DNA of 64,000 nucleotides, from assembly GCA_937146805.1 (NCBI GenBank), contig CAKZRR010000017.1, positions 124,001 through 188,000 on the forward strand. The letters run 5' to 3'. Both the position numbers and the translations under genes were made by a program. This document shows, piece after piece, positions 44,284-55,193 of the stretch. This DNA is from an uncultured Owenweeksia sp. GTDB lineage: Bacteria; Bacteroidota; Bacteroidia; Flavobacteriales; Schleiferiaceae. The notes beneath the pieces were generated by a model. That model saw only the letters and a list, made by a program, of their open reading frames with translations. It did not search any database and was not told the DNA's origin. How positions within the stretch are numbered: position 1 is the first letter of the stretch; every line of letters starts with the position of its first letter.

Positions 44284-44313
44284 AACTAATTTGCGCCATC
44301 TCTACTTTCTACT

Positions 44314-45426
44314 ATGGTAACAATTGACAGAGTTTATCAGCTAATAGCTGAACATACAAACGATTTAGTGTGTATCCACGATAGGGAGAATACTATACGA
44401 TTTGCTACAGCATCTAGTATGGATATTTTAGGCCATACTGCGGATGCTATCTTAGGAAAAAAACTGACTGAGTTTTTGGCACCTGAGTTTGTTAATGAGA
44501 TGGATTTTACCACGCTTCGAAAGTTTTTCGATAATCCGGGTTCACGCATTAGATACCAAGTACGTAAGGGAGAGAATAATTTGCGATGGTTAGAAACGGC
44601 TTTTAGCGAAATAGCAGAAAGTGACGAAAGCGAGTACAGCATTTTAAGTACCACCAGAGATATTACGGGAAGTGTTCATCTTACCGAAGACTTGATGGAA
44701 GCTCTGGCTAAGGAGCAAGCAGCTTTGGCAAAGGAACAGGACTTATCACGTTTTAAAGAAAGCTTGTATTCGGTAGCTAGTCATGAATTTAAAACACCCT
44801 TAGCGGTAATTCAGGCTAATATAGAAATGCTTAAAATTAAAAAGTTCAATCCCAAATTGTTTGCTGATTCGCTTGAGCAAATGGAGGAGGAGATTGATCG
44901 GCTGAATAGCATGATTGCTGACATGCTACAGTTGAAAAAATTAACGATGGGGGAGACCACCGTAAAGGCAGAGCGGATAGCTTTGGTAGGTGTTATTGAA
45001 GATGTGATTTATAACGATTGTTTGAAGGCTTATCCAAAAGTTAAAACGGCCTATACAATTAAGGGCAAAGAGCGTGAGATGGATGGCGACTACTCTTTGT
45101 TACGCTATATTTTTAGCAATTTGATGATTAATGCTTGTAAGTTTTCGAAAAAGGATTCGGAGGTGAACGTTGAGTTGTTGTTTGAAACAGAATTTTTAAA
45201 AGTAGCGGTTAAAGACCAAGGAATTGGAATTCCGCTAGAAGAGCAAGAAGCTATTTTTGGTTCGTTTTATCGAGCTAAAAATGTAAGCAATATTCAAGGC
45301 ACCGGAGTAGGCCTTTCGGTTGTTAAGGAATTTGTAGCTTTACACGGAGGCAAAATTTATTTAGACAGTAAGCCCAATGAGGGGAGTACGTTTTATGTTG
45401 AATTACCATATACCATAACCAAATGA
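44314..45426 (+). CDS. PAS-domain histidine kinase, soluble
   Basis: A 370-residue kinase without a transmembrane helix. A PAS domain (about residues 8-120, with HDRENTIRFATASSMDILGHT) precedes a HisKA region with SVASHEFKTPLAVIQ (phospho-His) and an HATPase with VKDQGIGIPLEEQ and GTGVGLSVV. It most likely senses an intracellular cue. Its stop overlaps the next gene start by four bases (ATGA), so kinase and regulator are cotranslated. Confidence 0.93.
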   Translation: MVTIDRVYQLIAEHTNDLVCIHDRENTIRFATASSMDILGHTADAILGKKLTEFLAPEFVNEMDFTTLRKFFDNPGSRIRYQVRKGENNLRWLETAFSEIAESDESEYSILSTTRDITGSVHLTEDLMEALAKEQAALAKEQDLSRFKESLYSVASHEFKTPLAVIQANIEMLKIKKFNPKLFADSLEQMEEEIDRLNSMIADMLQLKKLTMGETTVKAERIALVGVIEDVIYNDCLKAYPKVKTAYTIKGKEREMDGDYSLLRYIFSNLMINACKFSKKDSEVNVELLFETEFLKVAVKDQGIGIPLEEQEAIFGSFYRAKNVSNIQGTGVGLSVVKEFVALHGGKIYLDSKPNEGSTFYVELPYTITK

Positions 45427-46163
45427 AAAAAAAGTTATTAGTTGTAGAAGACAACGAAAAGCTTAGAGGAACCATTGTTACCCTTTTAGAGGATCATTTT
45501 GAAGTAGATCAGGCGGCCGATGGCCGAGAAGGAATTAATAAGGCTCGTTTGCACAGACCGGATTTGATTATTTCGGACATTATGATGCCGGATACAAATG
45601 GTTATGAGTTGGTAGACGAGCTTAAAGAAGCGGACGCCACTAAGCATATACCTATTATTTTGCTTACTGCTTTAAGTGAAGATGAAAAGAAAATAGAGGG
45701 GTTTAATTTTGGCGCTGATGATTATGTAGTAAAGCCGTTTAAATTTGATGTATTACTTTCTAGAATTAATAATTTGTTAAAAACTAGAGAGGATTTAAAG
45801 AAGATATACGATAAAGCAGCTCCTATTCATCATGAGTTTGGTGTTAAAGATCCGCTACTATCGCACATGGAAGCTTTATTGGTAAATCAGTTTAAGTTTA
45901 GAAATTTTAGTATTCCTGAAATCGCAGAATTAATGAATATGACTCCTTCTAAATTAGAAAGAGAAGTGAAGCGATTAACCGGTATGACTCCTATAAAATA
46001 CATCAACGACTTTAGATTAGCTAAGGCCAAGGATATGTTGGAGAAAGGCGACTTAAGTATTTTTGAAGTATCCTATGCATTAGGCTTTAAGAGTATGAGT
46101 TACTTTGGTAAAGCCTACAAAGAAAAGTATGGTATAGCCCCATCAAAAACCTCTGAAATATAA
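45423..46163 (+). CDS. Response regulator with AraC-type DNA-binding domain
   Basis: A 246-residue regulator. The receiver (LVVEDNEKLRG, ISDIMMPDTNGYEL with phospho-Asp, YVVKPFKFDVLL) is followed by an AraC-type double helix-turn-helix with LMNMTPSKLEREVKRLTGMTPIKYI and FEVSYALGFKSMSYFGKAYKEKYG. It is likely the cognate partner of the preceding kinase, acting as a transcription factor. It is followed four bases later by a stand-alone receiver. Confidence 0.93.
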   Translation: MKKKLLVVEDNEKLRGTIVTLLEDHFEVDQAADGREGINKARLHRPDLIISDIMMPDTNGYELVDELKEADATKHIPIILLTALSEDEKKIEGFNFGADDYVVKPFKFDVLLSRINNLLKTREDLKKIYDKAAPIHHEFGVKDPLLSHMEALLVNQFKFRNFSIPEIAELMNMTPSKLEREVKRLTGMTPIKYINDFRLAKAKDMLEKGDLSIFEVSYALGFKSMSYFGKAYKEKYGIAPSKTSEI

Positions 46164-46167
46164 ATTT

Positions 46168-46584
46168 ATGGCGCTCTCCATCATGATTGTGGACAACGAT
46201 CAAGTAAACAGTTTTGTCCTCAAAAATATTATTACTCGTAATTACAGCGAAGCTCAAATTTCGATGTTTCCAGATGGAGCTGATGCACTGGATCACTTAG
46301 AGAAGCTGAATAGCGATGGTGAAGAATTTCCAAAAGTAATTTTGTTAGACATTTACATGCCCATTATTAGTGGTTTTGAGTTTCTAGAAAAGTACGTAGA
46401 TGAGTACCAGCATAAAAGCTCCAATATTTTTGTGATGAGCAACTCGCTTAGTAAGGAAGATCAACAACGCGCTAACGAGTTTTCGGTGGTACGTGGTTTC
46501 ATTACCAAGCCATTAATCTATAACAACATTCAGTTTATTATTGAAACTTATGTAGAGGGAAAACCCTCAAAAAGTGACATTTAA
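46168..46584 (+). CDS. Single-domain response regulator
   Basis: A 138-residue receiver with IMIVDNDQVNS, phospho-Asp in ILLDIYMPIISGFEF and Lys in GFITKPL. There is no output domain, so it probably passes or competes for phosphate as in other single-domain receivers. It is the third gene of a kinase-regulator-receiver cluster. The last 18 bases overlap a possible tiny antisense frame. Confidence 0.88.
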   Translation: MALSIMIVDNDQVNSFVLKNIITRNYSEAQISMFPDGADALDHLEKLNSDGEEFPKVILLDIYMPIISGFEFLEKYVDEYQHKSSNIFVMSNSLSKEDQQRANEFSVVRGFITKPLIYNNIQFIIETYVEGKPSKSDI

Positions 46585-46665
46585 AAAACTACCAATTAAT
46601 ACCAACCACAGTAAAACATAAATAAAGAGTTCGGCTAAAGTCTTGTAGAGCGCTTTTGTATCCAT
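46567..46665 (-). CDS. Candidate 32-residue membrane microprotein
   Basis: On the minus strand an ATG-to-TGA frame encodes 32 residues: a short polar head (MDTKALYKT) and a single hydrophobic helix (FIYVLLWLVLIGSFL). It is convergent with and slightly overlaps the preceding receiver gene. No ribosome site or strong promoter is evident, as expected in Bacteroidota. It is a candidate only. Confidence 0.3.
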   Translation of the reverse strand: MDTKALYKTLAELFIYVLLWLVLIGSFLNVTF

Positions 46666-46790
46666 AACTTGTAGAATTAGTATATAGGTATAACGCGGGT
46701 TTTTAGCAAATGGTGGGGTATGGTAATAGTAAATGAGTTAACGATTTTTAACTCAGAAATAAAACAGATAAAAATTAACTTCAAAAAACT

Positions 46791-46819
46791 TTGGCAATTA
46801 CAAATTAGAAGTATCTTTG
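46791..46819 (+). promoter_or_regulatory. Promoter of initiator tRNA
   Basis: TTG at 46791-46793 and TATCTTTG at 46812-46819, 18 bases apart, match the consensus exactly, 12 bases before the tRNA 5' end. Confidence 0.6.
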
Positions 46820-46831
46820 CCGACCATATAT

Positions 46832-46904
<73 letters not shown>

Positions 46905-46910
46905 CTAAGT

Positions 46911-46948
46911 AAAAGGCTTCGGATTTATTTTCCGAAGCCTTTTTTTTT
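46911..46948 (+). terminator. Terminator after initiator tRNA
   Basis: AAAAGGCTTCGGA pairs with TCCGAAGCCTTTT around an AT-rich loop, followed by a T run, immediately after the tRNA and before era. Confidence 0.92.
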
Positions 46949-46965
46949 ACCTAAAAATTCAAAAA

Positions 46966-47850
46966 ATGGCGCACCGTGCAGGATTTGTAAATATTATAGG
47001 AAACCCCAATGTGGGTAAATCTACCTTGTTGAACGCCTTATTAGGTGAGCAACTATCTATTACCACACCCAAAGCACAAACTACACGTCATCGAATTTTA
47101 GGTTTATTAAATGGAGAAGATTACCAGGTGGTATTTTCGGATACACCGGGTATTATTAACCCGGGCTATGCCTTGCAAGAGTCTATGATGGATTTTGTTC
47201 GCTCTTCTTTTGAGGATGCGGATATTTTTCTTTTTATGACTGAGCCTAATGAAACTCAATTGAAAGACCCTGTCTTTTTTGAGCGCTTAACTAAAGTGGA
47301 GGTGCCCGTAATGGTGTTGGTAAACAAGATTGATTTGAGTGATCAGCAGGCATTGGAAAAGGTAGTTACCCATTGGGCGAGCCTTTTGCCTAAAGCAGAG
47401 ATATATCCCATATCTGCGTTAAATAAGTTTAATACGCCAGAGGTATTGCAGCGTATTTTAGAATTGCTACCAGAGAGCCCGGCTTATTTTTCTAAAGAGC
47501 AGTTAAGCGATCGTGATGAACGATTTTTTGTGTCTGAGATGGTGCGCGAACAGATTTTAAACCATTACGGAAAGGAGATACCTTATGCGGTGCAGGTAGA
47601 GGTAGAGGAATTTAAGGAAGAGGAGAAAATAATACGAGTACGAGCGATTATTTATGTAGAGCGCGATACCCAAAAGGGTATTATCATTGGTCATCAAGGG
47701 AAAATGATAAAGCGAATGGGTACGGATGCCCGTAAAAAAATGGAACAATTTTTTAAGAAGAAGATCTTCTTAGAGGTATTTGTGAAAGTGCGCAAAAACT
47801 GGCGTCAAAGTGAGGAGCAGCTCAAACGTTTCGGTTACAACCGAAAATAA
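46966..47850 (+). CDS. era: GTPase Era
   Basis: A 294-residue GTPase for 16S rRNA maturation. The G motifs are [14 protein letters not shown], the switch TPKAQTTRHRILG, DTPGI and NKIDLS, followed by a KH domain with GIIIGHQGKMIKRMGTDARK. Length is normal. It begins 18 bases after the tRNA terminator and is convergent with the LRR gene, whose stop touches its own. Confidence 0.97.
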   Translation: MAHRAGFVNIIGNPNVGKSTLLNALLGEQLSITTPKAQTTRHRILGLLNGEDYQVVFSDTPGIINPGYALQESMMDFVRSSFEDADIFLFMTEPNETQLKDPVFFERLTKVEVPVMVLVNKIDLSDQQALEKVVTHWASLLPKAEIYPISALNKFNTPEVLQRILELLPESPAYFSKEQLSDRDERFFVSEMVREQILNHYGKEIPYAVQVEVEEFKEEEKIIRVRAIIYVERDTQKGIIIGHQGKMIKRMGTDARKKMEQFFKKKIFLEVFVKVRKNWRQSEEQLKRFGYNRK

Positions 47851-48423
47851 TTAATCATCGCAATCGCAGCCGTAGGTGCTAAAAAGTTTTAGCCGTGGCA
47901 TGGCTTCGCTAATCCAAGTTAGTTGGGTAGTTTTAAAGTAGGTGTTTCGTAAATCTAGCTGTATTAATTGCGGGCATTGTACAATGGCACTGTCAATGTG
48001 ATTCACGCTACTATCCCAAAGGTCTAAATTTTCGAGATGCTTAAAATTGGCAATACTTGCAGGTATTTGAGGTATCGGGTTTCTATCTAAAACCAAAACA
48101 CGTAAGGCTGGGGCTTCTTGTAAGAATTCAGGAAAAGCATCCATTTGATTTTTACTGAGGATGAGCGTGTGTAAGTGGGGTAGTTGGTTAAGGAAGGCAG
48201 GGAGCTTTTGAATTTTATTTTTACTTAAATCGAGTGTTTCTATGTTTTTAAATTGGGCAATTTGGGCGGGTACGCTGTCTAGTTTTTTGCGCTGTAGTTT
48301 AAGGCTTTTAACGAGCAGGGGTTGCTCGCTAGCGGTTAACAAATTCTGAAAATGTTGTCCATCTGCCGAAAGGCAAATAACCCAACTAAGCAGGGTTAAG
48401 AGCCAGGCGCGCTTGTTGAGCAT
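47851..48423 (-). CDS. Secreted leucine-rich repeat protein
   Basis: A protein of 190 residues with a signal peptide (LLTLLSWVICLSADG) and about six leucine-rich repeats of the LxxLxLxxNxIxxLP type, such as IETLDLSKNKIQKLPAFL, LHTLILSKNQMDAFPEFL and LRVLVLDRNPIPQIPASI. LRRs form ligand-binding solenoids. There is no sorting tag, so it is probably periplasmic or outer-membrane-associated; the ligand is unknown. The ATG at 48423 puts 38 bases of overlap with the end of ribF. Confidence 0.82.
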   Translation of the reverse strand: MLNKRAWLLTLLSWVICLSADGQHFQNLLTASEQPLLVKSLKLQRKKLDSVPAQIAQFKNIETLDLSKNKIQKLPAFLNQLPHLHTLILSKNQMDAFPEFLQEAPALRVLVLDRNPIPQIPASIANFKHLENLDLWDSSVNHIDSAIVQCPQLIQLDLRNTYFKTTQLTWISEAMPRLKLFSTYGCDCDD

Positions 48424-49324
48424 CTTTGTGAAGTTGTTGTACAAGGGCTTCTGCATTTTCAAATTTTATTTCGGAGCGAAGGTGTTGCTTAAAGCTAAGC
48501 GTAATTTGCTGGCCGTAAATGTTTTTGTTGAAGTCAAAAATATGAACTTCTATGGTTTTAAAGCGGCCATTAAAAGTAGGGCGATTTCCGATGTTACACA
48601 TACCCTTAAAGTGTTGGTTGGGCTGAGCGGGAAAGCTCACTTCTACAGCGTACACGCCATCAGCCGGAATAATTTTATGAGGATCTTTTAGGAGAATATT
48701 GGCTGTTGGGAAGCCGATGGATTGTCCGATTTTTTCGCCCTCAACCACTAAACCGTTGAGTAAAAAAGTATAGCCAAGGTATTCGCTGGCTGTTTTTAGT
48801 TGGCCATTTAGCAGAGCGCGCCTAATTTTGGTACTGCTTACGGTGGTATTTTCTACATCTTTAGCAGGGATTTCTTCTACTTCGAAACCGTATACAGGGC
48901 CAAATTCTTTAAGGTGCTCAAAGCTGCCTTCGCGGTTACGACCAAAATGATGATCGTAACCAATTACTAGTTTTTTAGCTCCTATGCTGTTTACTAGTAT
49001 GTTGCGAACAAAATCTAAAGAGCTGGTACGGCTAAACTCTTTGGTAAAAGGGTGTATTATTAAATGGTTGAGCCCAGTTTTTTTGAGAAGCTCTATTTTT
49101 TCGGCTTGTGAATTAATCATCCGTAAATCGGCATCGGGCTGCAAAACTAATCTAGGATGCGGATTGAAAGTGAGTAAAACAGACTCGCCCCCGCTTTGCT
49201 GGGCTACCCGATTTAGTTGATTTAGTATTTTTTTATGCCCAAGGTGTACGCCATCAAAAGTGCCTGTGGTTACCACGGCATTGTTAAGTGGTGTAAAATC
49301 TTCAAGCGAAAAGTAAACTTTCAA
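48386..49324 (-). CDS. ribF: Bifunctional riboflavin kinase/FAD synthetase
   Basis: A 312-residue enzyme making FMN and FAD. The N-terminal adenylyltransferase has TGTFDGVHLGHKKIL and the TTVSSTKIRRAL motif. The C-terminal riboflavin kinase has GKIGQSIGFPTANI-like GxxxGxPTAN and NIGNRPTFN. Both domains look intact. It lies upstream of the LRR gene on the minus strand and overlaps it. Confidence 0.96.
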   Translation of the reverse strand: MKVYFSLEDFTPLNNAVVTTGTFDGVHLGHKKILNQLNRVAQQSGGESVLLTFNPHPRLVLQPDADLRMINSQAEKIELLKKTGLNHLIIHPFTKEFSRTSSLDFVRNILVNSIGAKKLVIGYDHHFGRNREGSFEHLKEFGPVYGFEVEEIPAKDVENTTVSSTKIRRALLNGQLKTASEYLGYTFLLNGLVVEGEKIGQSIGFPTANILLKDPHKIIPADGVYAVEVSFPAQPNQHFKGMCNIGNRPTFNGRFKTIEVHIFDFNKNIYGQQITLSFKQHLRSEIKFENAEALVQQLHKDAQQARLALNPA

Positions 49325-49427
49325 GTGGATGTTGGGATTATAAGTTTTTAAAAATCAACTTTTTGCGTTGATACGATTAACGGAAATGACTTGGCTCGAA
49401 AATAGATAAATTAAAACTTAAGTTCAG

Positions 49428-49459
49428 TTGGTTTTGATTAACAAAAACAACTATTTTTG
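49428..49459 (+). promoter_or_regulatory. Promoter of atpDC
   Basis: TTG at 49428-49430 and TATTTTTG at 49452-49459 are 21 bases apart. The atpD ATG is 53 bases further on. Confidence 0.5.
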
Positions 49460-49472
49460 CGCCAAATTTTAA

Positions 49473-51017
<1,545 letters not shown>

Positions 51018-51054
51018 TTTTTTGCTGATTTAATAATCATTTTTTATACTCAAA

Positions 51055-51345
51055 ATGCAGTTAGAAATAATTACCCCAGAGCATAAAGTATTTGAAGGAG
51101 AAGCGGTAGCCGCTCAATTCCCTGGTAAGGATGGCTTGTTTCAAGTATTGGATAACCATGCTGCGATTATTAGTGTTTTAAAGCAAGGAGAGGTAAAAAT
51201 TGATTTAGCCAATTCGTTTAAAAAAACCGAAGAATCGAACGAGCAAATTGCCGTTGATGCCAAAAATGATAAGGTGATTAGATTTGCCTTAAAAGGCGGA
51301 GTGGTAGAAGTAAGCGATAATAAGGTAATTGTACTGGCCGACTAA
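51055..51345 (+). CDS. atpC: ATP synthase F1 subunit epsilon
   Basis: A 96-residue protein comprising the N-terminal beta-sandwich of epsilon (LEIITPEHKVFEGEAVAAQFPGKDG, AIISVLKQGEVKI). The C-terminal inhibitory helical hairpin is missing, giving a shorter form than the E. coli protein; this truncated form is common in Bacteroidota. It couples the rotor and stator of the F1 part. It lies 37 bases after atpD and is followed by a terminator. Confidence 0.95.
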   Translation: MQLEIITPEHKVFEGEAVAAQFPGKDGLFQVLDNHAAIISVLKQGEVKIDLANSFKKTEESNEQIAVDAKNDKVIRFALKGGVVEVSDNKVIVLAD

Positions 51346-51370
51346 GCCCGTATTAACAATATACATAACG

Positions 51371-51408
51371 CCCCTGTTGATAGCTTTTCAACAGGGGTTT
51401 TGTTTTTT
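51371..51408 (+). terminator. Terminator after atpC
   Basis: CCCCTGTTGA pairs with TCAACAGGGG around a short loop and is followed by a T-rich tract, ending atpDC transcription. Confidence 0.9.
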
Positions 51409-51546
51409 AGCCTAATAAACAAGTCATTCATCGGTATCAGTAGTCTAATTCCTTCTTAATAACTGTTTATTAGCATGTTGTTTTGAAGTAAGGCTATTTG
51501 TAATTTTCGAAAAATTTAGATAAGTATCTAACAACTATTACTATAC

Positions 51547-54500
51547 ATGAAACAATTAGTAAATTTTGGATTAAGCCTTTTTGCCTTTTTAGCTATAGGT
51601 CTTAATCTACAAGCGCAAAACGAGATAGCTGTTTTTTCAGGTCGTCAAACTTCTGCTGCCACAACGGTAGCAAACGCCAGTGCAACACCATTGAGTCAAG
51701 GGGTAGGATTAACGGCTTCAGGTACATCTACTTTTAATAGTAGAGCCTGGTCTTTAGATTCCACAAGTGTTAATGACGCCATTGCCAATGATGAATATAT
51801 AGAATGGACAGTATCGGCAGTTATTGGTTATACCGTTTTTATATCTGAAATGGAAATAGATTACGACAGAAGTAATACAGGGCCAAAACGAATTGCGATT
51901 AGAACCAGTTTGGATGGTTATGCCAGCGATATTTACGTTGACTCTACGGTGTCCGAGTCGGGTGAAGTGGTTGTAATAGATTCGTTAAATCTTATATCCG
52001 CTCCAGGTGGAAGTATTACTTTTAGGCTGTATGGTTACCATGCTACTACATCATCAGGTACTTTTGATATCGAGAGTGACGATTTAGGAACAGTATTAGG
52101 TCAAGCCGATGCGGGTATTTTGGTGAGAGGCGCTGTGTTTGTTAATTGTACACCTCCTACGGTACAGGCAAGTAGTGTAAGTGCTAGTTCTATTACTACC
52201 ACATCTATGGATTTAAACTGGACACGTGGAAATGGAGACTCGGTGATGGTGATTGCCAAGCAACGAGGGACTAATTTTTTCGGACCTTTTAATGGAATTA
52301 GATTAGGCGCTGATGCCGTTTACGGTAATGGAGCTTCGGTAGGAGACGGTTTTGTGGTATATAAAGGAACGGGTACTTCGGTAAGCTTAAGCAGTCTAGC
52401 GGTAGGTACGCCTTACGAGTTTCAGGTATTAGAATATTTTGGAGCGGATCCTTGTTACGTAAATGGCGGTACTGTGGCATATGCCCGTACGCTGTGTCTT
52501 CAGGCTGAAGACCCAAATAATTTTGCAGGCTCACCTAATACGCTTGTCACTACTTTAACCTGGAATTCCTCAGACTGTATGGATGGGGTGATTGTTGTTG
52601 GAAGTTTAGCACAGGTGGCTGGAACACCTTCTGGTACTTTTGCTAGCTATACTGATAACTCTGTTTTTGGTTTGGGTGGTTTACTTAACCCAGGCGAATT
52701 TGTAGTATATAGTGGAGTGGATAGTTCAGTGACAGTAACAGGTCTTACCAATTTAACTCCTTATAATTACAAGGTTTTTAGCTCTAAAGGGGCTACTTGG
52801 AGTCCGGGTAAAGCTACGCAGGTTACGCCCGATGTACCAGCAACTTACGGAGATATTTGGATCACGGAGATCATGGTGAACCCAAATGAGGTTGCTGATC
52901 GTCATGGTGAATGGTTTGAAGTATATAATAATACAGATTCTCCAATAAATTTACAAGGGTGGACCATTGCAGGTAGAAAAGTTGATGGCGAGCATGTAAT
53001 TAACAAAGAGGTGATTGTGCCCGCCTACGATTTTGCTGTGTTAAGTGCATTAGAGAATAGTGCCAATAATGGAGGGGTTCCTTCAGATTATCAATACCAG
53101 TACAGTCGTATAAAGATTAATAATGGACCAGATACCTTGCGGTTGACTAATAATATAGGAGTTCCTATGGATACAGTTGCGTGGGATAATGGAACTAACT
53201 TTCCCTATGAGCCAGGTAAATCTTTGGTTTACACTGGTACCAATCAAAACCAAAATAGTGATATTTCTTTATGGAAATTATCGGATAAAAGAGAAGGGTA
53301 CACAGCTGCGGGAGCCGATTTAGGATCGCCTGGGATGGCTGGTTCTTACCAATATATTAATTGGCTGGTTTTTGAAAATGGTTATTGGAGTCAAGAGCCA
53401 GACGCTACAACGGGGGCTAGAAATGCCATTGTAAAAAGAGATGAGGATGGAAGCTTGTTTTATGCCACCACTTCGGTAAATAGATTAGTTGTTGAGCCAG
53501 GAGCGACACTTGATATTGGAAGCAATAATAATATGCAAATAGGAGATACTGCCTTTTTTATGGCCGATACCATTTCAGGCTATTCAATGGTTAGAGGAGA
53601 CTTTGTTGGACACAGCGAGTATTGGATTATTTTTGAGTCAGATTTAACCGCTCGCTGGTTTAACGCGGCTATCCCTATTGAGGGTGATTTAGCGGATGTT
53701 AAACTATCGTCAGGAAGTTTTAGGAGTTTAGCTGAAAGTACTGGCGGGATGGATAGTAATCAGGTAAATGTTTGGAATTTTGAGCCAACAATTCTGGATA
53801 CTTATACGAGCGAAGGTTCTTGGACACCCATTCAGGCTTTAACGGAGGATTCACATGAGGTGGGATATTCTATCTTTTTGGGCGCACCTTATTTTGGCAC
53901 ACTTCCGATAATTGGTAAGGCAAGAGGGGATTTAGCTAATGGCTCGATCTCCATGCCTATAAGCCAAGCTAATGGGGGTTATAATTTTGTGCCTAATCCT
54001 TATCCTTCAACGCTTAATTGGAACTCTTTAATACTAGACAATCCATTGTTGAATAAAACATATTATACTTTTAATGATGATTCGGATAGCGTGTATGTGG
54101 GTTATAATAGTTTGTCGGGAGGTATTAATATACCAGGAACCGTGGTTGGGGGTACACGATATTTGGCGCCTACTCAGGGCTTTTTTATAAATGCAGGCAC
54201 GGCTACCACGCTCGAATTTGAGAATGACCAGCGGACAGTTACGCAATCACCTCGAGTTTACAAAACAGCAGGTTCAGAAGGTATTTTTTTAGTAGTAGAA
54301 AATAAGACTACTAATAAATCGGATTATTTATATGTAGGTTTTCAACCCGGTGCAAATGATGGCTACCAAACTATTTTAGATGGGCGTAAAAAGATGAATA
54401 CGGCCCGTAAAACGCCTAATTTTTACAGTGAGTTGTTAGGTGAGAACTATATGTACAAGTTTGTAAACGATCAGTTTGCTAGCAAAAGCATCCCGCTTAC

Positions 54501-54954
54501 CTTTACTTCGCGTATGTCGGCTAGCTTCGAGATAAGTTCCTTATTGAAGTATATCGACCCAGCTTGGACAGTTGTGTTGGAAGATGTTTCGAATAATACT
54601 TTTACCAATATTAAAAACAATAATTACAGCTTTAACTTCCAAAAAACAGCTAGTAATGTTACCCATCATTTTGTGCTACATATTAATACTAATGGAGTAG
54701 GTATAGATGAGTTGACAAAGTCTGATATGTATTGGCACAAAACCACATCTGGTATTGCAGTAAATACGGGTGCTTCTCCAATTAAGGGAGGCGAATTGTT
54801 AGTGCATGATATTTCGGGTAAGGTGTTACATAAGATAAATATTGGGGAAGCACAAGAGGTGGAAGTTAATATGGAAAAATACAGCCATGCGGTGTACTTT
54901 ATTAGTATTGTACAAAGTGGTGCTACGGTGTACCGTAATAAGGTAACCTGGTAG
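51547..54954 (+). CDS. Large T9SS cargo protein with lamin-tail-like domain
   Basis: An 1135-residue exported protein. It has a signal peptide (LFAFLAIGLNLQAQ), an N-terminal beta-sandwich region, two fibronectin-III-like segments around residues 215-430 (each ending in a VTGL/LTPYNYKV type turn), a lamin-tail-like domain at about 435-570 (GDIWITEIMVNPN, GEWFEVYNN, INLQGWTI) and a C-terminal type A sorting domain from about 1050. The C-terminal half is related to the next gene. It is most likely a cell-surface or secreted adhesin-like protein. No enzymatic motif is visible. Confidence 0.88.
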   Translation: MKQLVNFGLSLFAFLAIGLNLQAQNEIAVFSGRQTSAATTVANASATPLSQGVGLTASGTSTFNSRAWSLDSTSVNDAIANDEYIEWTVSAVIGYTVFISEMEIDYDRSNTGPKRIAIRTSLDGYASDIYVDSTVSESGEVVVIDSLNLISAPGGSITFRLYGYHATTSSGTFDIESDDLGTVLGQADAGILVRGAVFVNCTPPTVQASSVSASSITTTSMDLNWTRGNGDSVMVIAKQRGTNFFGPFNGIRLGADAVYGNGASVGDGFVVYKGTGTSVSLSSLAVGTPYEFQVLEYFGADPCYVNGGTVAYARTLCLQAEDPNNFAGSPNTLVTTLTWNSSDCMDGVIVVGSLAQVAGTPSGTFASYTDNSVFGLGGLLNPGEFVVYSGVDSSVTVTGLTNLTPYNYKVFSSKGATWSPGKATQVTPDVPATYGDIWITEIMVNPNEVADRHGEWFEVYNNTDSPINLQGWTIAGRKVDGEHVINKEVIVPAYDFAVLSALENSANNGGVPSDYQYQYSRIKINNGPDTLRLTNNIGVPMDTVAWDNGTNFPYEPGKSLVYTGTNQNQNSDISLWKLSDKREGYTAAGADLGSPGMAGSYQYINWLVFENGYWSQEPDATTGARNAIVKRDEDGSLFYATTSVNRLVVEPGATLDIGSNNNMQIGDTAFFMADTISGYSMVRGDFVGHSEYWIIFESDLTARWFNAAIPIEGDLADVKLSSGSFRSLAESTGGMDSNQVNVWNFEPTILDTYTSEGSWTPIQALTEDSHEVGYSIFLGAPYFGTLPIIGKARGDLANGSISMPISQANGGYNFVPNPYPSTLNWNSLILDNPLLNKTYYTFNDDSDSVYVGYNSLSGGINIPGTVVGGTRYLAPTQGFFINAGTATTLEFENDQRTVTQSPRVYKTAGSEGIFLVVENKTTNKSDYLYVGFQPGANDGYQTILDGRKKMNTARKTPNFYSELLGENYMYKFVNDQFASKSIPLTFTSRMSASFEISSLLKYIDPAWTVVLEDVSNNTFTNIKNNNYSFNFQKTASNVTHHFVLHINTNGVGIDELTKSDMYWHKTTSGIAVNTGASPIKGGELLVHDISGKVLHKINIGEAQEVEVNMEKYSHAVYFISIVQSGATVYRNKVTW

Positions 54955-55130
54955 TACTAAGCAGTATTAAAAATAAACGGTGTTATATTTTTAAAAGTAC
55001 CGTTTGTTTTTGTGATTATAAGTTGATTTTGTAAGGCGGAAAAAGTTAGCGCAATCTTTAAAGTTTAATAGATTATAACTAATGCTTTGATTGCGATAGG
55101 TTTGTATAACTAATTATTTATTGTGGGATT

Positions 55131-55163
55131 TTGTGTACTAAGTACAATATTATTTTACTTTTG
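55131..55163 (+). promoter_or_regulatory. Promoter of second T9SS cargo gene
   Basis: TTG at 55131-55133 and TACTTTTG at 55156-55163, 22 bases apart, match the consensus, 31 bases before the ATG. Confidence 0.5.
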
Positions 55164-55193
55164 CCCCCTGAATGTTAATCTAATTTTAATATC

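Noticed and set aside
44286-44300. CTAATTTGCG as promoter of the PAS kinase
   Set aside because: It is one base short of TAnnTTTG spacing and sits directly after a T-rich terminator.
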